DNA of 64,000 nucleotides from Rhizobium sp. (GTDB lineage Bacteria > Pseudomonadota > Alphaproteobacteria > Rhizobiales > Rhizobiaceae). The position numbers were made by a program, and so were the translations under genes. Location of the stretch: the NCBI GenBank assembly GCA_027533385.1, contig JAPZUE010000039.1, forward strand, positions 62,001 to 126,000, written 5' to 3'. A model generated the notes under the pieces. That model ran no database searches and had not been told where the DNA came from. It worked only from the letters and a program-made list of their open reading frames with translations. Positions 1 to 8,000 of this stretch are shown here, piece after piece; position 1 is the stretch's first letter, and the number at the start of each line of letters is the position of its first letter.

Positions 1-264
1 GTGATGCGCGACTGGAACGCGGGCTTCGAGATCTCTTCGGCGATCGGCCAGACGGAAGCGGTGCTGGCGGGTGCGGGCATCGGCATCCTGCACAGCTACA
101 TCGCGCGCCAGCACAAAAGCCTGGTTCGCGTGCTGCCCGAAATCACGATCCGGCGGGCCTACTGGACAACGTTTCACGAGAGCGCGCGTGAACTGGTGCG
201 CGTGCGAGCGGTGGTACAGTTCCTGCAGGATGCCGTCGAGCAGGACCGGGCGATCTTCGGCTGA
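1..264 (+). CDS. LysR-family transcriptional regulator, C-terminal fragment (cut by window edge)
   Basis: Only the last 87 residues are visible and the reading frame is open to base 1, so the gene starts upstream of the window. The segment AVLAGAGIGILHSYIA followed by a short C-terminal helix rich in Arg and Val (VRAVVQFLQDAV) fits the end of the effector-binding domain of LysR-type regulators. The DNA-binding N-terminus is not in view, so neither target nor ligand can be proposed. It stops 69 bases before the HupE gene on the same strand. Confidence 0.75.
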   Translation: MMRDWNAGFEISSAIGQTEAVLAGAGIGILHSYIARQHKSLVRVLPEITIRRAYWTTFHESARELVRVRAVVQFLQDAVEQDRAIFG

Positions 265-333
265 CCCAGCGGATCTGTTGCAACGCTTTTCTGCTGACGT
301 CGCCCGCGATAGACTGAGGCGATCGCATCACCA

Positions 334-951
334 ATGGATATTCCCATGCGCCAGCCTCTCGTTCGCCTCGGGCTTCCTGCCGCCCTGCTCGCCTATCTCT
401 TCGCCCTGCCCGCAAACGCTCATGTCATGGACGGACCACTCGGCGGCTTCGGGTCGGGCTTCGGCCATCCACTCGCCGGTTTCGACCATCTGCTCGCCAT
501 GCTGGCCGTCGGGCTCTGGGGTGCGCAGATGGGCGGCAGATCGGTCTGGACGTTGCCGGCCACCTTCCCGATGATCATGTGCGTGGGCGGCATCATCGGC
601 ATGACGGGCATTCTCCCCGACCAGCCGATCGAATACGGAATTGCGCTCTCGGTCATCGTGCTCGGGGGCGCCATCGCGGCGGCCTGGAAGGCGCCGGAAT
701 GGGTGGCGCTGGTGCTGATTGCCGCCTTCGCCCTGATGCACGGCTATCCACATGGGGTGCTGGCACCCCGCGCCAGCGACCCCGCGGCCTTCACCGTTGG
801 CTTCGTCGTCTCGACCGGTGTCATCCATGTGATCGGCATTGCGATCGGTGCGGCGCTGAAGCCGATCGGCGGCGGACGGCTGGTGCAGGCGATGGGTGCT
901 GCCATTTCGCTGGCCGGCTTCTGGTTCCTGTTTCAGCTCGTGGCGGCGTAA
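334..951 (+). CDS. hupE: HupE/UreJ family membrane protein
   Basis: A 205-residue inner-membrane protein with an N-terminal signal-like segment ending in ALPANA, immediately followed by the family signature HVMDGPLGGFGSGFGHPLAG and then FDHLLAMLAVG. About six hydrophobic segments follow. HupE/UreJ proteins are linked to nickel (sometimes cobalt) uptake for hydrogenase or urease, and the His- and Asp-containing N-terminal motif is the presumed metal site. No hydrogenase or urease genes lie nearby, so it acts here as a stand-alone transporter candidate. Two in-frame ATGs (334 and 346) are possible; neither has a strong ribosome site, and 346 would give a more compact signal peptide. Confidence 0.85.
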   Translation: MDIPMRQPLVRLGLPAALLAYLFALPANAHVMDGPLGGFGSGFGHPLAGFDHLLAMLAVGLWGAQMGGRSVWTLPATFPMIMCVGGIIGMTGILPDQPIEYGIALSVIVLGGAIAAAWKAPEWVALVLIAAFALMHGYPHGVLAPRASDPAAFTVGFVVSTGVIHVIGIAIGAALKPIGGGRLVQAMGAAISLAGFWFLFQLVAA

Positions 952-1110
952 AACCGCTGCCGGCCCTGCGATACAGGCGTTTTGCTGCATCGCGATAGCA
1001 TGGTTTCTGTTGACAAATCCGGATCAAACCGCACAAACGACGGCACCGCTCGCGACCGCACCCAGCGGCGCGGCCCGCGCAACCGTGAACAGTTCAGGCA
1101 TAGGCTCTCC

Positions 1111-2214
1111 ATGACCACGAATCCCGCACTCCTCGACTTCCAGATCGTTCCGAATGCCTCGCCCATGCCGGAAGCCGAGCGGCTGAAGGCCTTCGAAAAC
1201 CTGGGCTTCGGAACGCTGTTTACCGACCACATGGCGGTGGTGCACTGGCATGTCGACAAGGGCTGGCACAGCCCAGAGGTTTCGGCGCGCAAGCCCTTCC
1301 AGGTCGATCCGGCCGCAAGCGTCCTGCACTATGCCCAGGAAATCTTCGAGGGCATGAAGGCCTACAAGGGTGCAGACGGTCGCATCACGCTCTTCCGCCC
1401 GGAAGAAAATGCCCGTCGCTTCAACAAGTCGGCAGAGCGCATGGCGATGCCGGAAGTGCCGGAAGAGCTTTTCCTGAAAGCCGTCGAGGAACTGGTCAAG
1501 ATCGACGCCAAGTGGGTTCCAGAAGGCGAAGGCAGCCTTTATCTGCGTCCCTTCATGTTTGCCAGCGAAGCATTCCTTGGCGTTCGTCCGTCGCGCGAAT
1601 ACGTGTTCTGCGTCATCGCCTCGCCTGTAGGTCCCTATTTCAAGGGCGGCAGCAAGCCGGTCACGCTTTGGGTCAGCGAGCACTACACGCGCGCAGCCCC
1701 TGGTGGTACGGGCGCGGCCAAGTGCGGCGGCAATTATGCGGCCAGCCTGCTCGCCCAGAAGGAAGCGTCGAGCCGCGGCTGCGACCAGGTCGTTTTCCTG
1801 GATGCCGCCGAGCACAAGTGGATCGAAGAGCTGGGCGGCATGAACGTCTTCTTCGTCATGGATGACAACACGGTCGTCACACCGCCGCTTTCGGGCACGA
1901 TCCTGCCGGGCATCACCCGCAACTCGATCATCAAGCTTGCCAATGAAAACGGTCTCAAGGTCATCGAGCGTCCCTATTCCTTCGACGAATGGATGGCGGA
2001 TGCCCGCAGCGGCAGACTGCGCGAGGCCTTTGCCTGCGGCACGGCCGCCGTCGTCGCCGCGATCGGTACCGTGCGCCATCCGGGAGGCGAATTCGTCATC
2101 GGCAATGCCGGCACCGGCATCGAAACGGAAAAGTTGCGCAACCTGCTGACCGGCATCCAGCGTGGCTCGGTCGCCGACACCCATGGCTGGGTGAAGGAAG
2201 TGACGCGCGTCTGA
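1111..2214 (+). CDS. ilvE: Branched-chain amino acid aminotransferase
   Basis: A 367-residue fold-type IV PLP enzyme that interconverts leucine, isoleucine and valine with their 2-oxo acids using glutamate/2-oxoglutarate, in the cytoplasm. Features seen are the N-terminal YAQEIFEGMKAYKG block, EENARRF, and the PLP-lysine region GTGAAKCGGNYA with Lys about residue 204. The length and the GMNVFFV and PLSGTILPGITR blocks match the longer (type II, mitochondrial/Bacillus-like) branch of the family. The ATG at 1111 is preferred: the frame is open further upstream, but homologues start near MTTNP. A terminator-like hairpin follows at 2239. Confidence 0.93.
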   Translation: MTTNPALLDFQIVPNASPMPEAERLKAFENLGFGTLFTDHMAVVHWHVDKGWHSPEVSARKPFQVDPAASVLHYAQEIFEGMKAYKGADGRITLFRPEENARRFNKSAERMAMPEVPEELFLKAVEELVKIDAKWVPEGEGSLYLRPFMFASEAFLGVRPSREYVFCVIASPVGPYFKGGSKPVTLWVSEHYTRAAPGGTGAAKCGGNYAASLLAQKEASSRGCDQVVFLDAAEHKWIEELGGMNVFFVMDDNTVVTPPLSGTILPGITRNSIIKLANENGLKVIERPYSFDEWMADARSGRLREAFACGTAAVVAAIGTVRHPGGEFVIGNAGTGIETEKLRNLLTGIQRGSVADTHGWVKEVTRV

Positions 2215-2238
2215 CGGCCTGCCGCAGAGCAGTATTGC

Positions 2239-2268
2239 GAACCCCGTCATGTCAGCATGGCGGGGTTC
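2239..2268 (+). terminator. Rho-independent terminator-like hairpin after ilvE
   Basis: The arms GAACCCCGTCATG and CATGGCGGGGTTC form a 13-pair stem with one G-T wobble and a TCAG loop, 24 bases after the ilvE stop. The downstream T tract is short (CCTCGTTTC), so termination may be partial. Confidence 0.6.
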
Positions 2269-2379
2269 CTCGTTTCGGCGACTGTTTCAGAAAATGGAAC
2301 GGTTCCGCCCGAACAATGAATTTTTCAAACTGGCTTTGCTGCGGCATCAGGGCAATACGCAGCCGCTTTGGGGTTTGAG

Positions 2380-3243
2380 ATGCAGGATAACAGCAAAAGG
2401 TCGGAGGTGGTCCTGCCACAGCGGGTGGCGATGGCGACCATGCATGGCAAGGAGCAGGTTCTGAGGCCGGTCTTTGCCAGCCTGGACCTCGAGCTTGTCC
2501 TGCCCGTTGGGCTCGATACCGACCAGTTCGGCACCTTCACCCGCGATCGCCCCAGGGCCGGCACGATGCTGGACGCCGCGAGGGCGAAAGCGGAGGCCGC
2601 CATGGAGGCGACCGGGCTTTCTGCCGCTCTTGCCAGTGAGGGGGCCTACGGCCCTCACCCGACCGTTCCCTTCCTCGCGGCCGGTCGGGAAATGCTGCTT
2701 TTCGTCGATCGCGAACAGGGATTTGAGATCGTCGAGATGATGATCGACGAGGAGCCCGTCTTCGCTCACTGCCAGGCATCATCGACGGCGGAGGCTGCCG
2801 AATTTCTGGAGCGGATAGGCTTTCCGGCACAAGGGGTGATCGTCGCGGCTGCCGGACGGCTGAACGAGCCGGTGGCGAAGGGCATCCGTGCCCAGAGCGA
2901 TCTGGAGGCTGCGATCTCGGCGGCGGTAGAGCGCTCGGCGGAACGCAAGGCGCATATCGAAACGGACATGCGCGCCTTCATGAACCCGCGCCGCATGGAG
3001 GTGATCGGCAGGCTTGGCGGGCAGCTCGCCGCACGCCTTTCCACCCCTTGCCCGCATTGCAGACATCCCGGCTGGGGACAGGTTCGAACCGAACGAGGCC
3101 TGCCCTGCAGCCTGTGCGGCAGCCCGACCTCACTGCCACGACATGATGTCTTTGCCTGCGTTTCCTGTGACGGCGAAGAGAAGCGTGAGCGATCCCCGGG
3201 AAGTGTTGCGGATCCGGCCTATTGCCCGCTGTGCAATCCCTGA
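2380..3243 (+). CDS. DUF6671 family protein with four CxxC motifs
   Basis: A 287-residue cytoplasmic protein of unknown function, recognised as DUF6671-like by its overall pattern. The N-terminal 190 residues are a mixed alpha/beta domain (ATMHGKEQVLRPVF, LDLELVLP, PTVPFLAAGREMLLFVD). The C-terminal 75 residues carry CPHC, CSLC, CVSC and CPLC, eight cysteines that could bind two zinc ions in a zinc-ribbon-like fold. The ATG at 2380 follows GGGG with suitable spacing; a TTG at 2368 is also in frame. No neighbour suggests a role. The zinc binding is my inference from cysteine spacing. Confidence 0.75.
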   Translation: MQDNSKRSEVVLPQRVAMATMHGKEQVLRPVFASLDLELVLPVGLDTDQFGTFTRDRPRAGTMLDAARAKAEAAMEATGLSAALASEGAYGPHPTVPFLAAGREMLLFVDREQGFEIVEMMIDEEPVFAHCQASSTAEAAEFLERIGFPAQGVIVAAAGRLNEPVAKGIRAQSDLEAAISAAVERSAERKAHIETDMRAFMNPRRMEVIGRLGGQLAARLSTPCPHCRHPGWGQVRTERGLPCSLCGSPTSLPRHDVFACVSCDGEEKRERSPGSVADPAYCPLCNP

Positions 3244-3283
3244 CCCGCTGAAATTCGGCGTCTGATTGAATCTCTGGGGATAG

Positions 3284-3323
3284 TTGTCAACCGAAGTTGA
3301 CAATTAAATTTGATGTTTATTAA
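3284..3323 (+). promoter_or_regulatory. Candidate promoter with inverted repeat over the -35 box
   Basis: TTGTCAAC, a CGAA spacer and GTTGACAA form a perfect 8-bp inverted repeat at 3284-3303. Its right arm contains a consensus -35 hexamer TTGACA (3297-3302). A TATTAA follows 15 bases later in an AT-rich stretch that differs from the GC-rich surroundings. This fits a repressed or regulated promoter for the DUF6074 gene about 70 bases downstream. The same hairpin could instead help end transcription of the DUF6671 gene. Confidence 0.45.
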
Positions 3324-3393
3324 GTTCTAATTCACAAGTTGATGTTGCCCACCGTGTCGCAGTCGAAATGCATGACGCATAAACCTTGCACCG

Positions 3394-3693
3394 ATGGAGC
3401 TCACTTTGCAGGCAGACCTCTACGCCCAAAAGCCGTGTTCGATTAACTTCTTTCCACTGACGCATCGCAAGGATCTGGTGCTTCAGGCTGCCATCGCACT
3501 GGACCGACTGCAGGGCCCCAGCGCGGACCAATACTGGATATCGCAATGCCGATCGCTGGCCTCTGAGCTTAAAGCCCTCGGCTGCCCCGATGATCGGGTC
3601 CGGGTCGAGATCCTGGCATACCAGCAAGCGGTTCTATCTACGCTCGTCGAGATGAGTGGCGAAAACAGATCTTCAACCGTCATGCAGGCATGA
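3394..3693 (+). CDS. DUF6074 family protein
   Basis: A 99-residue soluble protein of a small family seen mainly in Rhizobiales. The diagnostic run is NFFPLTHRKDLVLQAA, then YWISQCRSLASELKALG. No catalytic motif or membrane segment is visible and the function is unknown. The ATG at 3394 has no clear ribosome site. Its 3' end overlaps the end of the convergent PilZ gene by 14 bases. It is preceded by an AT-rich regulated-looking promoter. Confidence 0.7.
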   Translation: MELTLQADLYAQKPCSINFFPLTHRKDLVLQAAIALDRLQGPSADQYWISQCRSLASELKALGCPDDRVRVEILAYQQAVLSTLVEMSGENRSSTVMQA

Positions 3694-3982
3694 TCGTCCT
3701 GATCTCGGTGTTGAGGCCGAAGGTGATCGCGGCTGATTTCGGATTCTTGATGCGGGCACCAATTTCACCCGAGTGAGACCAGATCACTTCACCATGCAGG
3801 ACGCCGAAGCGGCTGCCATGCAGGATGAAGGCTTCCGATTGTGCCAGCTGCAGGCCATCGCCCAGGGTCAGCCTGAGGCCCGTGCGGCTCCAGTCGGAAA
3901 TCGACGTCTGGAAATGGCAGCCGAACATCAGCAGCAAGGCGCTCATATCGCAAGGCGAACGCAGCTCGTGTCGACGCTCCAT
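3680..3982 (-). CDS. PilZ-like domain protein
   Basis: A 100-residue single-domain protein. MERRHELRSPCDMSALL resembles the RxxxR arm and following strand of PilZ domains, and ISDWSRTGLRLTL matches the DxSxxG-type motif (here D-W-S-R-T-G), followed by beta strands ending in GEVIWSHSGEIGARI. PilZ domains usually bind cyclic di-GMP, and rhizobial single-domain forms are common regulators of motility or exopolysaccharide. A strong ribosome site (GGAGG) lies 5 bases before the ATG. Ligand binding is inferred. Confidence 0.75.
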   Translation of the reverse strand: MERRHELRSPCDMSALLLMFGCHFQTSISDWSRTGLRLTLGDGLQLAQSEAFILHGSRFGVLHGEVIWSHSGEIGARIKNPKSAAITFGLNTEIRTIMPA

Positions 3983-4163
3983 GAGACCTCCGTTGAAGAA
4001 GATCTATCTGAGCATCAAACTGCATACCGGGAAACCGCCAAATCCCGAGACCCTTTCATTCGGGTTAATGGAATTGCTGGCATTTTATCGATAGCGCCAA
4101 CGCAATACGTCCGGACACGCGGACAACCGCTTACTCATATCGTGATGATGTTCTGGGAGAGAG

Positions 4164-4240
4164 TGGTACGGTTGAGTGGAGTTGAACCACTGACCTCAGG
4201 TGCCACAAACCTGCGCTCTAACCAACTGAGCTACAACCGC
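4164..4240 (-). tRNA. tRNA-His (anticodon GTG), CCA encoded
   Basis: On the minus strand the sequence folds as a full cloverleaf: acceptor GCGGTTG/CAACCGT, D-stem GCTC/GAGC, anticodon stem CAGGT/ACCTG with loop TTGTGGC (anticodon GTG), T-stem AGTGG/CCACT with loop TTCAACT, and an encoded CCA at 4164-4166. The discriminator base is A73, the first pair is G1-T72 wobble, and the base before position 1 is T, not the G-1 that marks most bacterial tRNA-His. This matches the unconventional tRNA-His described for many alphaproteobacteria. Confidence 0.96.
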
Positions 4241-4341
4241 ACACGGAGCGTCGAAGACGTCGTGGGGGCTCACATACGAGGAGCCGGGAAAATTTTCAAG
4301 CCCTTTTCTGCGCAACCGCAAAATGGATCTTGCCTCATGCA

Positions 4342-4369
4342 AAGGGCCGGGCGCGACGCCCAGCCCCTT
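4342..4369 (-). terminator. Terminator-like hairpin downstream of the phasin gene
   Basis: On the minus strand, AAGGGGCTGGGCG and CGCCCGGCCCTT pair around a TCG loop with one bulged G and one wobble, 35 bases after the phasin stop. The T tail is short, so this is a weak call. Confidence 0.4.
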
Positions 4370-4403
4370 ATCCTTGGGAGGATCTTGTCTGTGACCTGAA
4401 AAA

Positions 4404-4844
4404 TCAGGCGACCTTCAGCGAAGACATGACCTTTTCGGCAGCTTCCTTGCCCGGCTTGGTCACGGTTTCGGCAACCTTCTTGGCAGTTTCCTGGATGGCC
4501 TTGGCCTGTTCGATCGTCACTTCGGCCTGCTTGCGGATGAAGGCGGTCTGCAGCTCGACCAGCTCAGCCATGGACTTCACGCCGAGCAGCGCTTCCATGT
4601 GGGAGAGCGAGAGATCGGCATTGGTGCGCATGGCGTCGATGGCCTTGAGGCCGAGTTCGACGGTGCCGGCCTGGGCGGTCTGAACGGTGGCTTCCACGGT
4701 CTTGGTGGCTTCTTCGGTTGCAGACTTCATCTTGGCATAGGCTTCCTTCGACTGAGCAGCGCCCTTTTCGGCGAAGTCACGGAAGCTTTCCTGCATCTTC
4801 GAGGGATCGAAAGAGGAGAAAGAGAAGATATCCTTGGTGTTCAT
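4404..4844 (-). CDS. phaP: Phasin family protein (polyhydroxybutyrate granule coat)
   Basis: A 146-residue amphipathic helical protein of the Phasin_2 type. MQESFRDFAEKGAAQSKEAY is followed by long Ala/Glu/Lys heptads (MKSATEEATKTVEATVQTA) and a C-terminal KVAETVTKPGKEAAEKV stretch. Phasins coat polyhydroxyalkanoate granules and control their number and size. The ATG at 4844 is chosen because AGAGGAA lies just upstream; the longer open frame before it is not phasin-like. In Sinorhizobium meliloti a phasin gene also sits next to the cbrA kinase. Its promoter carries two TGC-N3-GCA sites, which suggests control by the PHB-responsive repressor PhaR/AniA. Confidence 0.93.
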   Translation of the reverse strand: MNTKDIFSFSSFDPSKMQESFRDFAEKGAAQSKEAYAKMKSATEEATKTVEATVQTAQAGTVELGLKAIDAMRTNADLSLSHMEALLGVKSMAELVELQTAFIRKQAEVTIEQAKAIQETAKKVAETVTKPGKEAAEKVMSSLKVA

Positions 4845-4902
4845 GGCGCATTTCCTCTTGTCGCGGGATCTCTGCGATCCCTTTGTTTCATTCATGAACC
4901 CT

Positions 4903-4930
4903 ATATAACACCGATAATTGTGCATTGCAA
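4903..4930 (-). promoter_or_regulatory. Candidate sigma-70 promoter of the phasin gene
   Basis: On the minus strand a -35 TTGCAA (4925-4930) and a -10 TTATAT (4903-4908) are separated by 16 bases, placing the transcript start near 4896, about 50 bases before the ATG. The -35 overlaps the first TGC-N3-GCA site, the arrangement expected for a repressed promoter. Confidence 0.55.
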
Positions 4931-4947
4931 CATCATTGTGCGCCGCA
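4921..4947. promoter_or_regulatory. Tandem TGC-N3-GCA sites, candidate PhaR operators
   Basis: TGCATTGCA (4921-4929) and TGCGCCGCA (4939-4947) match the TGC-N3-GCA pattern reported for PhaR/AniA repressors in alphaproteobacteria. Their centres are 18 bp apart. The second site sits in a longer perfect inverted repeat (ATTGTGCG, C, CGCACAAT; 4935-4951). The first overlaps the phasin -35 box. The repressor gene itself is not in the window. Confidence 0.6.
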
Positions 4948-5090
4948 CAATTAGATTTTCTGCATGTTGAAAATCCTGTCGGATTAACCTTACCGATTGA
5001 AAGGGTCCCGACTTTCTGGACCCGAAGGCACTGCCTAGCTATTAAAAATCTGTTAATTTGCTCGCAGGCCATGAAGCGACAGGTCCAGGA

Positions 5091-8000
5091 ATGCCCGCTC
5101 AATACCCTTTCATCGATGTCGCCGTGCACGACCTCATCCGACCGCGTCTGGCGCGGGGCGAGGCGCTCGTGCTGTTTGCGCCGGGTCTGGAGCGTGTTCT
5201 CTGGTGCAATGGTGCGGGTGCACGCTTCTTCGGCGCCGGCTCGATCTATGACTTCCTGGAGGAAGGTCCGAACCGGACCGACATCACCTTCCGCCAGATC
5301 GAGACCACGGCACGACAGCTGTCTGCCCTTGGTGACCGCCGCAGCCTGATGCTGCGGATACCCTCGGGCTTCCAGAAGGTGCCGGTGACGGCCACGGCGG
5401 AACTTGTCGAGATCCGCAAGGGCGAGCCGGTGATTCTGCTGGCAGTCCCCGCCCTAAAACGAGTCGAGGACAATGGCCGACAGCTCGCGCTCGAATTGAT
5501 GAGCGGCTTCGACGATCCGGACACGCATATGGCCGTGCTGGATGGTGAAGGCGGGCTCGTGGCCCACTCCGATGGCTTTGCGGGCCTTAACATCACGCCG
5601 CAGACCGCGCGCATGCTGATCAATCTGGTGGAGGCGGATGCAGACCGACTGGTCAAGCGTCCGATCCCGACCGGCCGTGGCTATCTGCCGGCCGCCATCG
5701 GCAAGATTGCCGATGCGCCGGCCCTTTATCTGCTGTTTACGGTCGAGACCATCCTCGGCCAGATGGACCCGAGCGACGACTTTTCCCGGCAAGAATCGGA
5801 GAGCCTGCCGGTTGCCGTGGCCGAGGCAATCCGAGGCGATAACACGATCGAGGATGCGGCAGAGGTCGATACCGGAACCGGTGAAGCGCCTGAAGCCGAA
5901 ACGATAGAACTCGAAACCCTCGAGGATGGGGCAGCGGCTTCCGAGCGGCCGGACCTTGGATCGCCCGAACTCCGCTTGCCCGCCGCTCCCTTCGAGAGTG
6001 TGATAGCGGCGATCGGTGACATCGAGGAAATCGAGCCGGAAACGGACGCGCTTGACGAGCGCGACGAAAACACCGCCGTGCTTGATATCGAAGAACCCAT
6101 TGCAGAGACACAAGCCGAGATCCCGGACGAGCCGGCGCCGACGGCCGATCTTCATGAAGATCCGTTGCCCGAAGAGCAGGCGACCGAGGATCTGACGGAG
6201 GCATCTGTTGCGCCCGTGGCTGCAAGCGTCCCCCTGGCAGCCCCCCTCTCCGTTTCGATGGGACAAGCCGTCGAGGGACAGAGTTTCGTCTTCCGTCAGG
6301 ATCGCCGCGCGACCCGCTTTGTTTGGAAGATCGACGCCGAAGGCCGTTTCACCGAGGTCTCCTCGGAGTTCGCCCAGGCCGTTGGCCCTCGTGCTGCGGA
6401 CATTCAGGGGGGTGCTTTCTCCGATCTCGCCGCCCTCTTCAATCTCGATCCGGAAGGCAAGATCGTCGAGCTTCTGAAGAAGCGCGACACATGGTCCGGC
6501 AAGACGATCTACTGGCCGGTCGAGGGCACCTCGCTCGTCGTCCCCGTCGATCTTGCAGCGCTGCCGACCTACACCCGCAACCGTGAATTCGACGGCTTCC
6601 GTGGCTTCGGTATTGTCCGCGTCGCCGATGCGCAGCAGGATCCCGATGCGACAGGCATGACGTTCGTGCGTCCTGAGCCGACCGACGAGATCGTTCCGGA
6701 AGCGGCGATCCCTGTCGATCCGGACAGGGCGGAGGAACTGGACGAGTTTCTGACCGAACTCAGCGAAGGCGAAAGCCATCCGCCGGAAGACTTCATCGAA
6801 GACCAGATCGCCGAAGCTGGCCAGGACACGCTCGACGCTCTCATCGATGAAGAGGACGAGCAGACCGACATCATGGTCGACGAGCCCGAGGCGTCGCGGG
6901 ACGAGCCGGCCGCCAGACCGGTCAGCTATGAGCCGCCGGTGCTCCGGATCATGGAGCCCCGCAAGCCGAACCTGCCGGACAAGGTCGTACAGCTGCAGGA
7001 TCACCGGGCGCGGCAGCGCGACAGCCTGACGCCTGGCGAACAGGCGGCCTTCCAGGAAATTGCGCGCAAGCTCGATCCGCTCGGACTGCGGGCAAAGGTC
7101 GAGCAGTCTCTGGCACCCTCCGAACCGCCGGTCCTGCGCTCCGAGGCCGCGACTGCTGCCCCCAAAGCACCACCGGAGCCGTCGACGCCGGCGACCCCGA
7201 CGGCCGCATCCGAGGCTCCCGCGTCTCTGCCTCAGGCCGAAGCCACTTTGCCGGACCTGCATGGCGAGCGTCCCTCGGGCAAACGCGAGCGCAGCCTGAC
7301 GGCCGAAATCATCGACCTGATGCCTGTCGCCTTGCTGGTGCATGTCGGCGATCGGCTGATCCATGCCAATCCGGAATTCTTCAGCCTTACCAGCTACAAG
7401 ACCCTTGCCGAGCTCGACGAGGCCGGCGGTCTCGATACGCTCATCCAGCGTCGCGATCTCGAAGAGCCCGGCGATGAGGCTGGACAGGTGCTGGCACTCT
7501 GCGCTGACGATCGTCTGCTGCCGATCACGGCGCGACTGCAATCGGTCCGCTTCGAGGACACGAGCGCCCTGATGCTGGCGCTGATCGCCAAGCCGGATGC
7601 GCCGGCACGTCCGGAAACGCCTGCCGAACCTCAAGCCGTCGCTCCGGTCCTGGTGGCGCCGGTTGCGCCGCAACCACAGGCCGGTGAACTGGCCCGCCTG
7701 AAGGTCGAAGTCGACGAGCTGCGCTCGATCCTGGAAACCGCAACTGACGGTGTGGTCATCCTCGATTCCGACGGCGACATCCGTTCGATGAACCGGGCCG
7801 CCAGCGCGCTCTTCAACTTCGACGACATGGAGACGCGCGGCAAGCCCTTCGTCATGCTGTTTGCCCATGAGAGCCAGAAGTCGATCCTCGACTATCTGAA
7901 CGGGCTCTCGGGCCATGGCGTGGCAAGTGTATTGAATGATGGACGCGAAGTGATCGGTCGTGAGGCGTCGGGCGGTTTCCTGCCGCTGTTCATGACGATC

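Noticed and set aside
1010..1038. TTGACA upstream of ilvE as a sigma-70 promoter
   Set aside because: The -35 hexamer at 1010-1015 is perfect, but no acceptable -10 lies at 16-18 bases, so I did not call a promoter.
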